From Campylobacter geochelonis (GTDB lineage: Bacteria > Campylobacterota > Campylobacteria > Campylobacterales > Campylobacteraceae), in assembly GCF_013201685.1 (NCBI RefSeq), contig NZ_CP053844.1:1860001-1924000 (forward strand): a stretch of 64,000 nucleotides of DNA, given 5' to 3'. The notes beneath the pieces were generated by a model. That model had not been told where the DNA came from. It made no database searches and was given only the letters and a program-made list of their open reading frames with translations. This document shows, piece after piece, positions 18,756 through 26,160 of this stretch; the stretch's first letter is position 1; the number at the start of each line of letters is the position of its first letter. A program made the translations under genes and the position numbers.

Positions 18756-18950
18756 TTATAAAGAAATTTCCTCTCTAACTTCATCGTTTGATTTAACAAC
18801 TAAGCCTGAACCATGTATCACGCTTGGCATACAAGATGTGCATATATCGACCTCTTCGCCACCTTTATGAGCTTTTATAAAGACTGCATTTTTATCCTCA
18901 TCGCTTCTTGTGCAACAAACGTTACAAACATAAATATTATCTATTTTCAT
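18756..18950 (-). CDS. Small CXXC zinc-ribbon-like protein, 64 aa
   Basis: 64 aa with two cysteine pairs (CNVCCTR near residue 9 and CTSCMPS near 37), spaced to bind one zinc or iron. No membrane or signal segment. ATG behind AAAGGAAAT. It precedes rubrerythrin by 90 bp on the same strand and is itself preceded by a perfect FNR-type site, so a redox role with rubrerythrin is plausible. I do not recognise a named family. Confidence 0.7.
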   Translation of the reverse strand: MKIDNIYVCNVCCTRSDEDKNAVFIKAHKGGEEVDICTSCMPSVIHGSGLVVKSNDEVREEISL

Positions 18951-18978
18951 TGGATTTCCTTTTAATAAATTTGGTAAA

Positions 18979-18984
18979 ATAGTA
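18979..18984 (-). promoter_or_regulatory. Putative -10 box of the zinc-ribbon/rubrerythrin unit
   Basis: TACTAT on the minus strand. A start about 7 bases downstream would place the FNR-type palindrome at -41.5, the classic activating position. Confidence 0.45.
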
Positions 18985-19006
18985 GCTAAAATTTATAAAA
19001 CTCTTG

Positions 19007-19020
19007 TTGATTTATATCAA
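19007..19020. promoter_or_regulatory. Perfect FNR-type site
   Basis: TTGATTTATATCAA is an exact TTGAT-N4-ATCAA palindrome, the FNR consensus, in the 117-bp space upstream of the zinc-ribbon gene. Its centre is 41.5 bases before the start predicted from the -10 box. The nearby Crp/Fnr protein has the E..SR residues that read this half-site. Confidence 0.6.
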
Positions 19021-19067
19021 GCAAAAGATGTTTTATAAAACAGTTGTAAAGTTGCTAGCGAGTTGGT

Positions 19068-19808
19068 TTAGTATTTCAAGCTGTTTTTTCGCTCTTTTGA
19101 ATACAAAATATGGGTTAGATATATAACGAAAAAAAGTTGGAAAAAAAGCCCAACAAATGGCACTAAACAAAGTATATAAAAGACAATGCACGCAAAAATA
19201 AAACCATAACCGCCGCCTTTTTTATAAGCTAGTTCAAATTTAGTTTTATCAAGAGCATTTGAAGCTACATCAACAAGAAGAAATTTATAATAAAGATAGA
19301 AAAACGGGATATTGATAGCAAATAAATTTATAACTGGGATAAATAAAAGCGGCAAGCAAATCAGCAAAATCACTATAAATTTAACCAGCTCAATCCCCAT
19401 AAGCTTCATCACACGCCAAAAACTCGGCTCGCTCTCTTTAACAAGGTTGTAATGTCGCAAATTTAGCTCTTTTGCGACTATCGGAGTTAAAAATCCAGCC
19501 ACGCCAAGTGCGATAAAAACAGAGAGCATAAGCACTAAAAAGGTTCCAGCGACATAAAAAAGCGCTGAGATTATCCATTTAGTTAGCCCAAAAGTTAGCG
19601 CCTTTGCTAGCCACGGATACTCGCTCTCATCTAAAAACGAAAAATCCCCGCTTTGTGCGCCAAGACTTAGCGTATCAAACAGCTCTTTTCCGCCAAATAT
19701 CATAAACCCGCCAAGCAACACAACCGCCACTAAAAACGGTAAAATCGATAAAAGTATAAATTTACGCGTTAAAAAATCTTTTAAAGAGAGTCTAAAAATT
19801 CCTATCAT
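19068..19808 (-). CDS. EI24/CysZ-like integral membrane protein
   Basis: 246 aa with about five to six membrane segments, beginning SLKDFLTRKFILLSILPFL and containing the EI24-type middle part ending near LPLLFIPVINLFAINIPFF. CysZ relatives move sulfate or organise membranes, but in epsilonproteobacteria the role is unknown. The start overlaps the dUTPase stop (ATGA), so the two are translationally coupled. Confidence 0.75.
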   Translation of the reverse strand: MIGIFRLSLKDFLTRKFILLSILPFLVAVVLLGGFMIFGGKELFDTLSLGAQSGDFSFLDESEYPWLAKALTFGLTKWIISALFYVAGTFLVLMLSVFIALGVAGFLTPIVAKELNLRHYNLVKESEPSFWRVMKLMGIELVKFIVILLICLPLLFIPVINLFAINIPFFYLYYKFLLVDVASNALDKTKFELAYKKGGGYGFIFACIVFYILCLVPFVGLFFQLFFVIYLTHILYSKERKNSLKY

Positions 19809-20494
19809 TTTATCTTTTTATACTCAACTTCTAATCTTTCATAAATTTCTTGCGAATTTAGCCCACCGCACGCCAAAATCTCACTCATAACAACGTTATC
19901 TTCCTTGCCATTCCAAATTTTTTGATAACTTCCATCTTGATAACCGTTATCTTGTCTAAATTTGTTTAAAACGTTTTTTGCGATGTAAATTTCATAAAGA
20001 TTATGCAGATTTACGCCACACTTAAGCGCAACTCTAAAGTAGTTTGTAAGCAGGTTGTGAAGCTCGTAGTTAAACCCACTACAATCATGTATAATCACCT
20101 CAATATCGTTAATTATCTCATAAATACTATACTCGCTGATATCATACGCATCTATACAAAAGTCGCCAAAACCGCTAACTGACGCCACGTCGTTTACAAC
20201 CGTATCAATATCTTTATATGTGTAAGTTTGCTCTAAAACCAAACTCATCAAAAAGTGCCATATATCAACGATTTCAACTGCGACATTTTCGGCATTTGTT
20301 GGTGCATTTATGCTTTTCCAATGCTTCCACGAAAAGCTCTCAATCAGCTCAGCGCACTCCATATAAATACATCTTTTCCAGTTTATCAACTTGCCGTTTT
20401 TTGCATATCCGTTTTCCCATCCAATGCCGTTTGTCTCGTCATTTAGGCGTTGTTGCATAACAAACATATCTTTTAGTTTTTCTTGCGGGTTCAT
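19805..20494 (-). CDS. dut: Dimeric dUTP diphosphatase
   Basis: 229 aa, the length of the C. jejuni all-alpha dUTPase, not the trimeric type. It shows WENGYAKNGKLINWKRCIYM, then the metal site ECAELIES and the WKHWK and EIVDIWHF motifs. It hydrolyses dUTP to dUMP, keeping uracil out of DNA. First gene of a two-gene operon with the EI24-like protein. ATG start. Confidence 0.92.
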   Translation of the reverse strand: MNPQEKLKDMFVMQQRLNDETNGIGWENGYAKNGKLINWKRCIYMECAELIESFSWKHWKSINAPTNAENVAVEIVDIWHFLMSLVLEQTYTYKDIDTVVNDVASVSGFGDFCIDAYDISEYSIYEIINDIEVIIHDCSGFNYELHNLLTNYFRVALKCGVNLHNLYEIYIAKNVLNKFRQDNGYQDGSYQKIWNGKEDNVVMSEILACGGLNSQEIYERLEVEYKKIK

Positions 20495-20581
20495 AATTTT
20501 CCTTATTTTTTATAAGATTATAACAAATTTTTGGTAATAATTTTGGTATCATTGCTAAATTTTATTAGCATAGGTGGATTT

Positions 20582-21001
20582 GTGAGAAAAGAATTTGATG
20601 ATTTTATAAGCAAAATGCAGCTTTTAAGCTTGTGCGTTTTATCAGATGGCGCTCCTTATAGCTCAAGCGCTTTTTACGCTTATGATAAAGAAAATTCCAA
20701 ACTTATAATAGCTGCAAGCAAAGAAACAAAGCATATAAAAGCTATAGAAATTTGCGATAAAGTCTCTGGGACAATCGCACTTGATACCACCATCATCGGC
20801 AAAATTCAAGGCGTGCAGTTTCTTGGACAGATGGGTTTAAGCGATAAATTTGAGCAAAGAATTTACTTTAAAAGATTTCCATTTGCACTTGCTATGAATC
20901 CAACACTTTGGACTATAAAAGTTAGCTGGGCAAAACTTACAGATAACCGCTTGGGCTTTGGCAAAAAATATGAGTGGAAAAGAGATGAGAAAATCGTATA
21001 A
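20582..21001 (+). CDS. YhbP-like (UPF0306) flavin-binding split-barrel protein
   Basis: 139 aa from a GTG at 20582 behind TAGGTGG; a TTG 51 bp upstream would add 17 unlikely residues. It matches E. coli YhbP in order: LCVLSDGAPYSSSAFYAYD, the IQGVQFLGQ strand and the FKRFPFALAMNPTLW / LTDNRLGFGKK ending. The fold belongs to the pyridoxamine 5'-phosphate oxidase-like group, but the reaction is unknown. Divergent from dut. Confidence 0.82.
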   Translation: MRKEFDDFISKMQLLSLCVLSDGAPYSSSAFYAYDKENSKLIIAASKETKHIKAIEICDKVSGTIALDTTIIGKIQGVQFLGQMGLSDKFEQRIYFKRFPFALAMNPTLWTIKVSWAKLTDNRLGFGKKYEWKRDEKIV

Positions 21002-22401
21002 CCCAAATTTATTCTAAAGGTTAGAATTTCTACTTTTTTGGTTGATTTTTATAACTTTTCAACCTCTAAGAGAGTATATTTTTAAATTTGAAACAAATTA
21101 ATTTTAGATATTTATAGTTTAATTTAACTTGTAAATAGTTGCAAAATCTCTTGTAAAATCTTGGGTTATAAAATTTAAGATTTAAATAGGTTTAATTAAC
21201 AGTTTGATGTAAAAATACTTAAATAATTTTTATAAAAATCTTTTATTTCCAAATTTAGCAAATTTTGATAACTTAAAGTTATTTTTACTTTAAAAAAGTT
21301 GTAAATCAATTTATTTTTATACTAAAAATTAGAAAACAATTAGTGCTTTATAACAAAATTTTTAGAAATTTATGCCAAATTTAACTTATAAAAACTTTGT
21401 TAAATCAACTGCTAAAAACTAGCCAAATTTTTAATTTAGCAGATACTTTGCAAAATTCATTTATCAAATAACAAATTTGAAAAAATTGTTTTAACGGCTA
21501 CTTTAAGTTAGCAAAAATGAGAATTTATAAATAATGCGAGAGTAAAAACGAAAATTTTAGCCACTTAGATATGATTTATTTGGTGCGTTGTATCGCAATG
21601 GGGATGAAAAATTATCTAAAAATACGTTTTTAGCGTAAAATAATTTAAATAAATCAAGCCAAATTTATACAAAACTCAAACCAAAATTTGCTCAAATAAA
21701 TCACAACAAATTTATTATCACAGCGGTAAATTTTCAATTGCAGAGTTTAAAAAAGATAAAAGCGACTAAAAAACTCTTATTAAAAAGTTTTATGTAGTAT
21801 TTCTTAAAGAAATTTCTTAATTATTTGCACAATGTAGTTGATAACAATGAGTTTTTATACGGTATTTCTTAAAGTAAAGCTATATATTTTTGCTATAAAT
21901 ACAGGGCTTGACACGAAATTTGTTAAAAAAATATTTGTCTAGCTTTAAATTTTTAGACTTCAACTCATAAATCTTAGCTAAATTAATCACGAAAAATTCA
22001 TTAAACAAAAATCTCAAAAAACTCCAAACAAACATCATAAATTTACACTTAAATTCTAAAGTTCCAAAGCGCTCATTTACTCTAATAATTTTATTATTAG
22101 AGTAAATTTATGTTTAGATTATAAAGTAGATAAAATTACTTTGTCTAAATTTAAGCTAAAAATAGATAAATATAATTAATAAATATTTCTAAATTTAGTC
22201 AATATTTTTAAGCTAAAATTTGCAATTTTAATAAATTCATATAAATTTTAATCAACCATAAAAGCCAAAAATTTATGCGAGTTTACATAAGCCAAAACAC
22301 TTTAACGTACTAAACCAACAAAACTTGATTTTTATAAAACGCCAAAGCAAAAGCTTTACTTATTTTAAGTAAAAAAGCTAAAAATACTAAACTATGCTCA
22401 C
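21002..22401. other. Gene-free AT-rich gap of 1.4 kb
   Basis: No gene or RNA recognised on either strand. It contains two similar 25-bp segments sharing GTATTTCTTAAAG near 21788-21812 and 21853-21877, and a perfect 15-bp palindrome at 22075-22107. Probably decayed DNA. Confidence 0.5.
22075..22107. repeat. Perfect inverted repeat, 15-bp arms
   Basis: Arms ATTTACTCTAATAAT and ATTATTAGAGTAAAT are exact complements around a 3-base loop. No strong U-run follows on either strand and no gene ends nearby, so it may be a protein-binding palindrome, a weak terminator or a fossil. Confidence 0.6.
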
Positions 22402-22468
22402 CTTGCCTAGCTATAAATCACACCAAGCGCGATACCGTTGTCTAGGCTATAAATCGCAATCAGGCAAG
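22402..22468. repeat. Structured, GC-richer segment downstream of luxS
   Basis: Two near-copies of TTGCCTAGCTATAAATC (22403-22419 and 22438-22455) enclosed by complementary ends CTTGCCT (22402) and AGGCAAG (22462). It is distinctly richer in G and C than the surroundings and begins about 20 bp after the luxS stop. It could be a structured 3' UTR, a worn terminator or a gene remnant. Confidence 0.4.
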
Positions 22469-22489
22469 CTATAGTTTTTTAATAATTAT

Positions 22490-22978
22490 TTAAGCAAGCT
22501 TTATCTTGTCATTATCTATCACGCCAATGCCTCTATCTAAAACGCTTTTAGCTATCTTTTGCGCCTCATCAAGACTATGCATTTCACAAGTTCCGCACTG
22601 ATAGATATTAAGCTCTGGAATTTGCTCTTGACTCGCTACTTTTAAAACATCTTTCATCGACTCTTGCCATGCTTTTATGACATCCTCATTTTTTGGACTT
22701 CCAATCAAACTCATATAAAAACCAGTCCTGCAACCCATCGGCGAAATATCGATGATTTCGACATCTTTTGAGTTAAGATGATCTCTCATAAATCCAGCAA
22801 ACAGGTGTTCTAACGTGTGAGTTCCTCTTTCGTTCATCAACTCTTTGTTAGGCTCGCAAAAACGAAGGTCAAAAACACTTATAACGTCGCCCTTTGGGGT
22901 TTTCATACTCTTTGCAAAACGCACGCCAGGCGCTTTCATCTTAGTGTGATCTACTTTAAAACTATCAAGAAGTGGCAT
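22490..22978 (-). CDS. luxS: S-ribosylhomocysteine lyase
   Basis: 162 aa. The metal site HTLEH gives H54 and H58 and the third ligand comes from QCGTCE (C128 or C131); the catalytic cysteine corresponds to C83 in [10 protein letters not shown]. It cleaves S-ribosylhomocysteine to homocysteine and DPD, the precursor of autoinducer-2, completing the methyl cycle. Own promoter (TATAAT at 23005-23010) just downstream of the fldA terminator, so it is probably a single-gene unit. Confidence 0.95.
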   Translation of the reverse strand: MPLLDSFKVDHTKMKAPGVRFAKSMKTPKGDVISVFDLRFCEPNKELMNERGTHTLEHLFAGFMRDHLNSKDVEIIDISPMGCRTGFYMSLIGSPKNEDVIKAWQESMKDVLKVASQEQIPELNIYQCGTCEMHSLDEAQKIAKSVLDRGIGVIDNDKIKLA

Positions 22979-23004
22979 ATAAAACCTTTAAAAAAATTTT
23001 AGGC

Positions 23005-23010
23005 ATTATA
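23005..23010 (-). promoter_or_regulatory. Putative luxS -10 box
   Basis: TATAAT on the minus strand, 27 bp upstream of the luxS ATG, in an AT-rich context typical of Campylobacter sigma-70 promoters. Confidence 0.5.
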
Positions 23011-23022
23011 TCTAAATTTAAG

Positions 23023-23050
23023 AAATTTGGCGCTTTTACACGCCAAATTT
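23023..23050 (-). terminator. Terminator after fldA
   Basis: Perfect stem AAATTTGGCG / CGCCAAATTT with an 8-base loop, 10 bp past the fldA stop. The U-rich part is mainly in the arm. Confidence 0.6.
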
Positions 23051-23060
23051 AAAAGGAGTT

Positions 23061-23558
23061 TTAGGCAAAATACGGTCGTATTTTTTCAATCCAGTTTGAA
23101 ATTCTCTCATCGCTCATATCATCTTCATTATCATAATCAAGCGCTAAACCAACGAAATTTCCATCATCATTTATAGCTTCGCTATCTTCAAAAGTGTAAC
23201 CATCTTTGCTAACTTCGCCAACCATAGTTGCGCCTTTTTCTTTTAGCGAGTAGTAAAGTTTTCCCATAGCGTTACAGTACTCATCACTATAGCTTTGGCT
23301 ATCGCCTAGTCCAAAAACCGCGACTGTTTTTCCATCTAAATTTAGCGCCGAAAAGTCAAACGCATCCCAATCATCTTGCAAATCTCCACTTCCCCAAGTT
23401 GAAGTACCGCATATAAGCTTATCGTAGCCATTTAGCGTGCTTGCATCCGTATCTGCGATGTTTAAAACATCTGCCTCAAGCCCTAATTTTTCTTTTATAA
23501 CACCGGCTGCGTTTTCGGTATTTCCCATCGAACTTCCATAAACTATCGCTATCGACAT
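23061..23558 (-). CDS. fldA: Flavodoxin
   Basis: 165 aa. The FMN phosphate loop is YGSSMGNTENAA at the N-terminus, and the isoalloxazine contacts are STWGSGDLQDDW (about 55-65) and GDSQSYSDEY (about 93-102), typical of long-chain flavodoxins. It is the electron carrier for pyruvate oxidation by NifJ, encoded 2.6 kb away, in place of ferredoxin. It lies downstream of a DUF2325 gene, 128 bp apart, as in C. jejuni. Confidence 0.95.
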   Translation of the reverse strand: MSIAIVYGSSMGNTENAAGVIKEKLGLEADVLNIADTDASTLNGYDKLICGTSTWGSGDLQDDWDAFDFSALNLDGKTVAVFGLGDSQSYSDEYCNAMGKLYYSLKEKGATMVGEVSKDGYTFEDSEAINDDGNFVGLALDYDNEDDMSDERISNWIEKIRPYFA

Positions 23559-23686
23559 ATTTTTCCTTTATTTAAAAATTTTTAACTTTAAAATTTATAA
23601 TCAATCTCAAATTTGACAAATTTAACTAAGTATAACTTTATATTTTTAACAAATATTGCAACTTTCATTTAAACTAAATTTATATT

Positions 23687-24013
23687 TTACTCTTCTGCAC
23701 AAGCTGATTTGCAAGAAAATTCTTTATTAAGATTAAAAATTTTACAAAACTCACAATAGACACAGCTAACGCTTCTTTTTGCGCAAACTAGAGGTATTTT
23801 TCTCTTTTTTGCTTCGCTTTTAATCTTTTTCATCGTGTTGTGGTTCAAAAATGATGTTAGCATGACCACACATTCAGTGTCAATCGGTATAGATTTTCTA
23901 TTTACCCTATTTTCATTTCTAGCATCCCAATGCTCTATCTTACTAGCGCCCAAATCCCTTAAAACCGCCCTTATCGGCGTTATTTCATCTGCTCCTATAA
24001 CTAAAACTGACAT
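23687..24013 (-). CDS. DUF2325 domain protein
   Basis: 108 aa. It begins with a Rossmann-like strand (MSVLVIGADE), then KIEHWDAR and the middle CVVMLTSFLNHN, the pattern of DUF2325. The C-terminus is cysteine-rich (CAKRSVSCVYCEFC...CKSAC), so metal binding is likely. Function unknown. ATG behind AAGGAGATG. A Fur-like box and -10 lie directly upstream. Confidence 0.8.
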   Translation of the reverse strand: MSVLVIGADEITPIRAVLRDLGASKIEHWDARNENRVNRKSIPIDTECVVMLTSFLNHNTMKKIKSEAKKRKIPLVCAKRSVSCVYCEFCKIFNLNKEFSCKSACAEE

Positions 24014-24037
24014 AGCATCTCCTTTTTTTGATGTGGT

Positions 24038-24043
24038 ATTATA
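24038..24043 (-). promoter_or_regulatory. Putative -10 box of the DUF2325-fldA unit
   Basis: TATAAT on the minus strand about 25 bp upstream of the ATG, correctly spaced from the Fur-like box, which would cover the -35 region. Confidence 0.5.
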
Positions 24044-24066
24044 CAGTATAAAAGTTTAAATTATTC

Positions 24067-24081
24067 TGATATTCATTATCA
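24067..24081. promoter_or_regulatory. Strong Fur-like box
   Basis: TGATATTCATTATCA matches 13 of 14 fixed positions of the 7-1-7 consensus TGATAATnATTATCA. Its position at the -35 region of the DUF2325 gene suggests iron-dependent repression, fitting flavodoxin as the iron-free substitute for ferredoxin. Confidence 0.65.
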
Positions 24082-24204
24082 TAATATGAAATTTTTCGAT
24101 TATTTTTCACTTGTAGCCTAAATGTTCTTTTATATTTTAAATTGTTATTAAAATTCTAAGTACGTTTATAGTAAAATATTATAAAATTATATTAAAGGAA
24201 AATA

Positions 24205-25322
24205 GTGCTAAACGATATAAAACAATCAATAAAAGCAAAACTTTATGACTTTAGATACAGCCCATTTATGAGTTCGTTTGTAATCTCATGGATGCTACTA
24301 AACATAAATTTATACTCATATTTTTCGCCGATGCAAAACTTGATGAAAAGCTTAAACTACTAGGAAATCATAAGTTTTACACCTCTAATTCATAATCTTG
24401 GCTTTCGTTTTTATCATATCACCATACTTTAGTTCCTATTTCAATCGCGATTATATATACCCTTATTTATCCGCTCATTTCAAATGGCTTCTACTGGGCT
24501 ACTCTTATGCATGCCAAATTGGCTAGAAAAATCAAACAATATATCGAAAATCAAACACTTTTAAGCAAAGAAGAAAGCAACTTTATCAGAAAAAAAATAA
24601 ATGAAATGAAGGAGGAAGCTAACAAAATTACAAAGGATTTGTTTGATGTAAGAGAAAATACTAAAACAGAAAAAAGCAAAATTAGAGCAAAACATAGAAA
24701 AATTAAAAAGCAATCTAACTGAAAAAGAAAAAAATTGGAAATTTCTAAAAATAATATAAAAAACTATCTAAATTTGAAATAGAAAATCAAAAAATATTAG
24801 AAGAAAATAGAGAATTGCAATCAAAATTAAATATATATAACAAAGCAGAAGAGAAGTATGATAACAATATAAAATTTTTAAAAGAAGAGTATCAAAATGC
24901 ATTAAAAAAAAAGATAGCCAGATAGAAAAGCTTAAAAAAGAATTTTCAGAGCCTATTAAAATTAAAAAAGAAAATAAAAATCTAGCGGAACAAAATACGC
25001 TTTTAAAAAATATAATTGAAAATTATACAATTAAAAATAAAGATTTTGAGCCGCCTTAAATGATATTGCTTATAAGAAAATAGTTGAGTACCTCTTAGAA
25101 AATCTAACACAAGTAAGCAAAAATATTTTAATCAATGGTATTTATTTTAAATTAAAACAAGATAATGACTTAATTAGAGATGTTGATTTTAAGACAAAAA
25201 TAAATAAATCAAAAATACAAAATGTATTAAATGATTTAATTAAGAAAAATATCTTAAAAGAGAGTAAGATTGGCTATATTGAATTTACAGAGCATGGTTT
25301 AAGGCAAACCGAAAACCTATAG
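24205..25322 (+). pseudogene. Membrane-anchored coiled-coil protein with winged-helix-like C-terminus, disrupted
   Basis: Frame-shifting fragments of one gene. It starts at GTG behind AAAGGA with LNDIKQSIKAKLYDFRYSPF and FVISWMLLNIN, the opening of a family with two N-terminal membrane helices. The second helix continues in another frame (IYTLIYPLISNGFYWATLMH), then a long Lys/Glu-rich coiled coil broken several times, then an uninterrupted C-terminal segment near 25075-25319 that looks like a winged helix (DVDFKTKINKSKIQNVLNDL, then KIGYIEFTEHG). I recall similar intact hypothetical proteins but no assigned function. Confidence 0.7.
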
Positions 25323-25347
25323 ACATTATAAAATAGATTTAAAACTT

Positions 25348-26042
25348 TTAATCCATCTTTAAAGCCAGATTTACCACCTCATCGATGTGTATTAAAGTCG
25401 TGTCAAAAAATGGAATTTTAGTATCGCTTTGCTTTATCAAAAGCCCTATTTCGGTACATCCTAGTATGACTCCACTAGCTTTAAATTCACCCATTTGTTC
25501 AATTATTCTTAAAAACTCGCGTTTAGATGTAGGTGAAATTTCGCCAAAACAAAGTTCATTAAAGATAACTGAATTTATAAATTCCATATCCTTTTGACTA
25601 GGCAAAACAACTTCAACGCCACCTTTTATAAGAATATCTTTATAAAAATCCTCTTTCATCGTATAAATCGTGCCAAGAAGCCCAACTTTTGAGATGTTGT
25701 TTCTCTTAGCGAATTTAAAGTCGCTTGTGCGATATGAAGCACAGGCATATCAACGGCTTGTGAAATTTGAGTGTAAATTTTATGCATAGTATTTGTACAA
25801 ATCAAAATCACATCTACATCGCACTTTTGCAAATTCGTTGCGCATTTTTTTAAAATTTCTCCAGCCTTTTGTCACTCATTATTTCGCTGATACTTTTTCT
25901 ATCTCTTCAAAATTTATACTCTCAAGTGTGATTTTAGCGCTATTTAAGCCACCTTTAGCTTGATTGATTTTTTGATTTATAAGTTGATAGTAAGTAATGG
26001 TTGATTCATAACTCATGCCACCTATGAGTCCGATTTTTTCAT
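25348..26042 (-). pseudogene. Aspartate/glutamate racemase family, frameshifted
   Basis: The start (ATG at 26042, GGAG upstream) runs into an A-run frameshift, after which IGLIGGMSYESTITYYQLINQK is readable. Further breaks follow near 25880 and 25690; the last 103 codons remain open (25348-25659). Both catalytic regions are recognisable: the CTNTMH segment and GCTEIGLL. An intact protein of about 230 aa would interconvert D- and L-aspartate or glutamate. At least three lesions make activity unlikely. Confidence 0.8.
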
Positions 26043-26072
26043 CAAAACTCCTTTGTAGATAAGAAATTTAAA

Positions 26073-26146
26073 AGTTTGTCTAAATTTAAAAGCTAAATTT
26101 AGACAAACTAAAGTATAAATTTAAAGCTTTACGCTCTAAATTTATA
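26073..26146 (-). terminator. Tandem stem-loops after nifJ
   Basis: Two perfect hairpins: TATAAATTTA / TAAATTTATA (26114-26146), and a 16-bp stem beginning AGTTTGTCTAAATTTA (26073-26109) with a 5-base loop, followed on the minus strand by TTTTAAATTTCTT. Together they probably end nifJ transcription. Confidence 0.6.
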
Positions 26147-26160
26147 CCATTTAGATTAGT

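Noticed and set aside
22417-22490. Short minus-strand reading frame after luxS (contains SLDNGIALGVIYS)
   Set aside because: About 23 codons, no start or ribosome site; the repeat structure explains the segment better.
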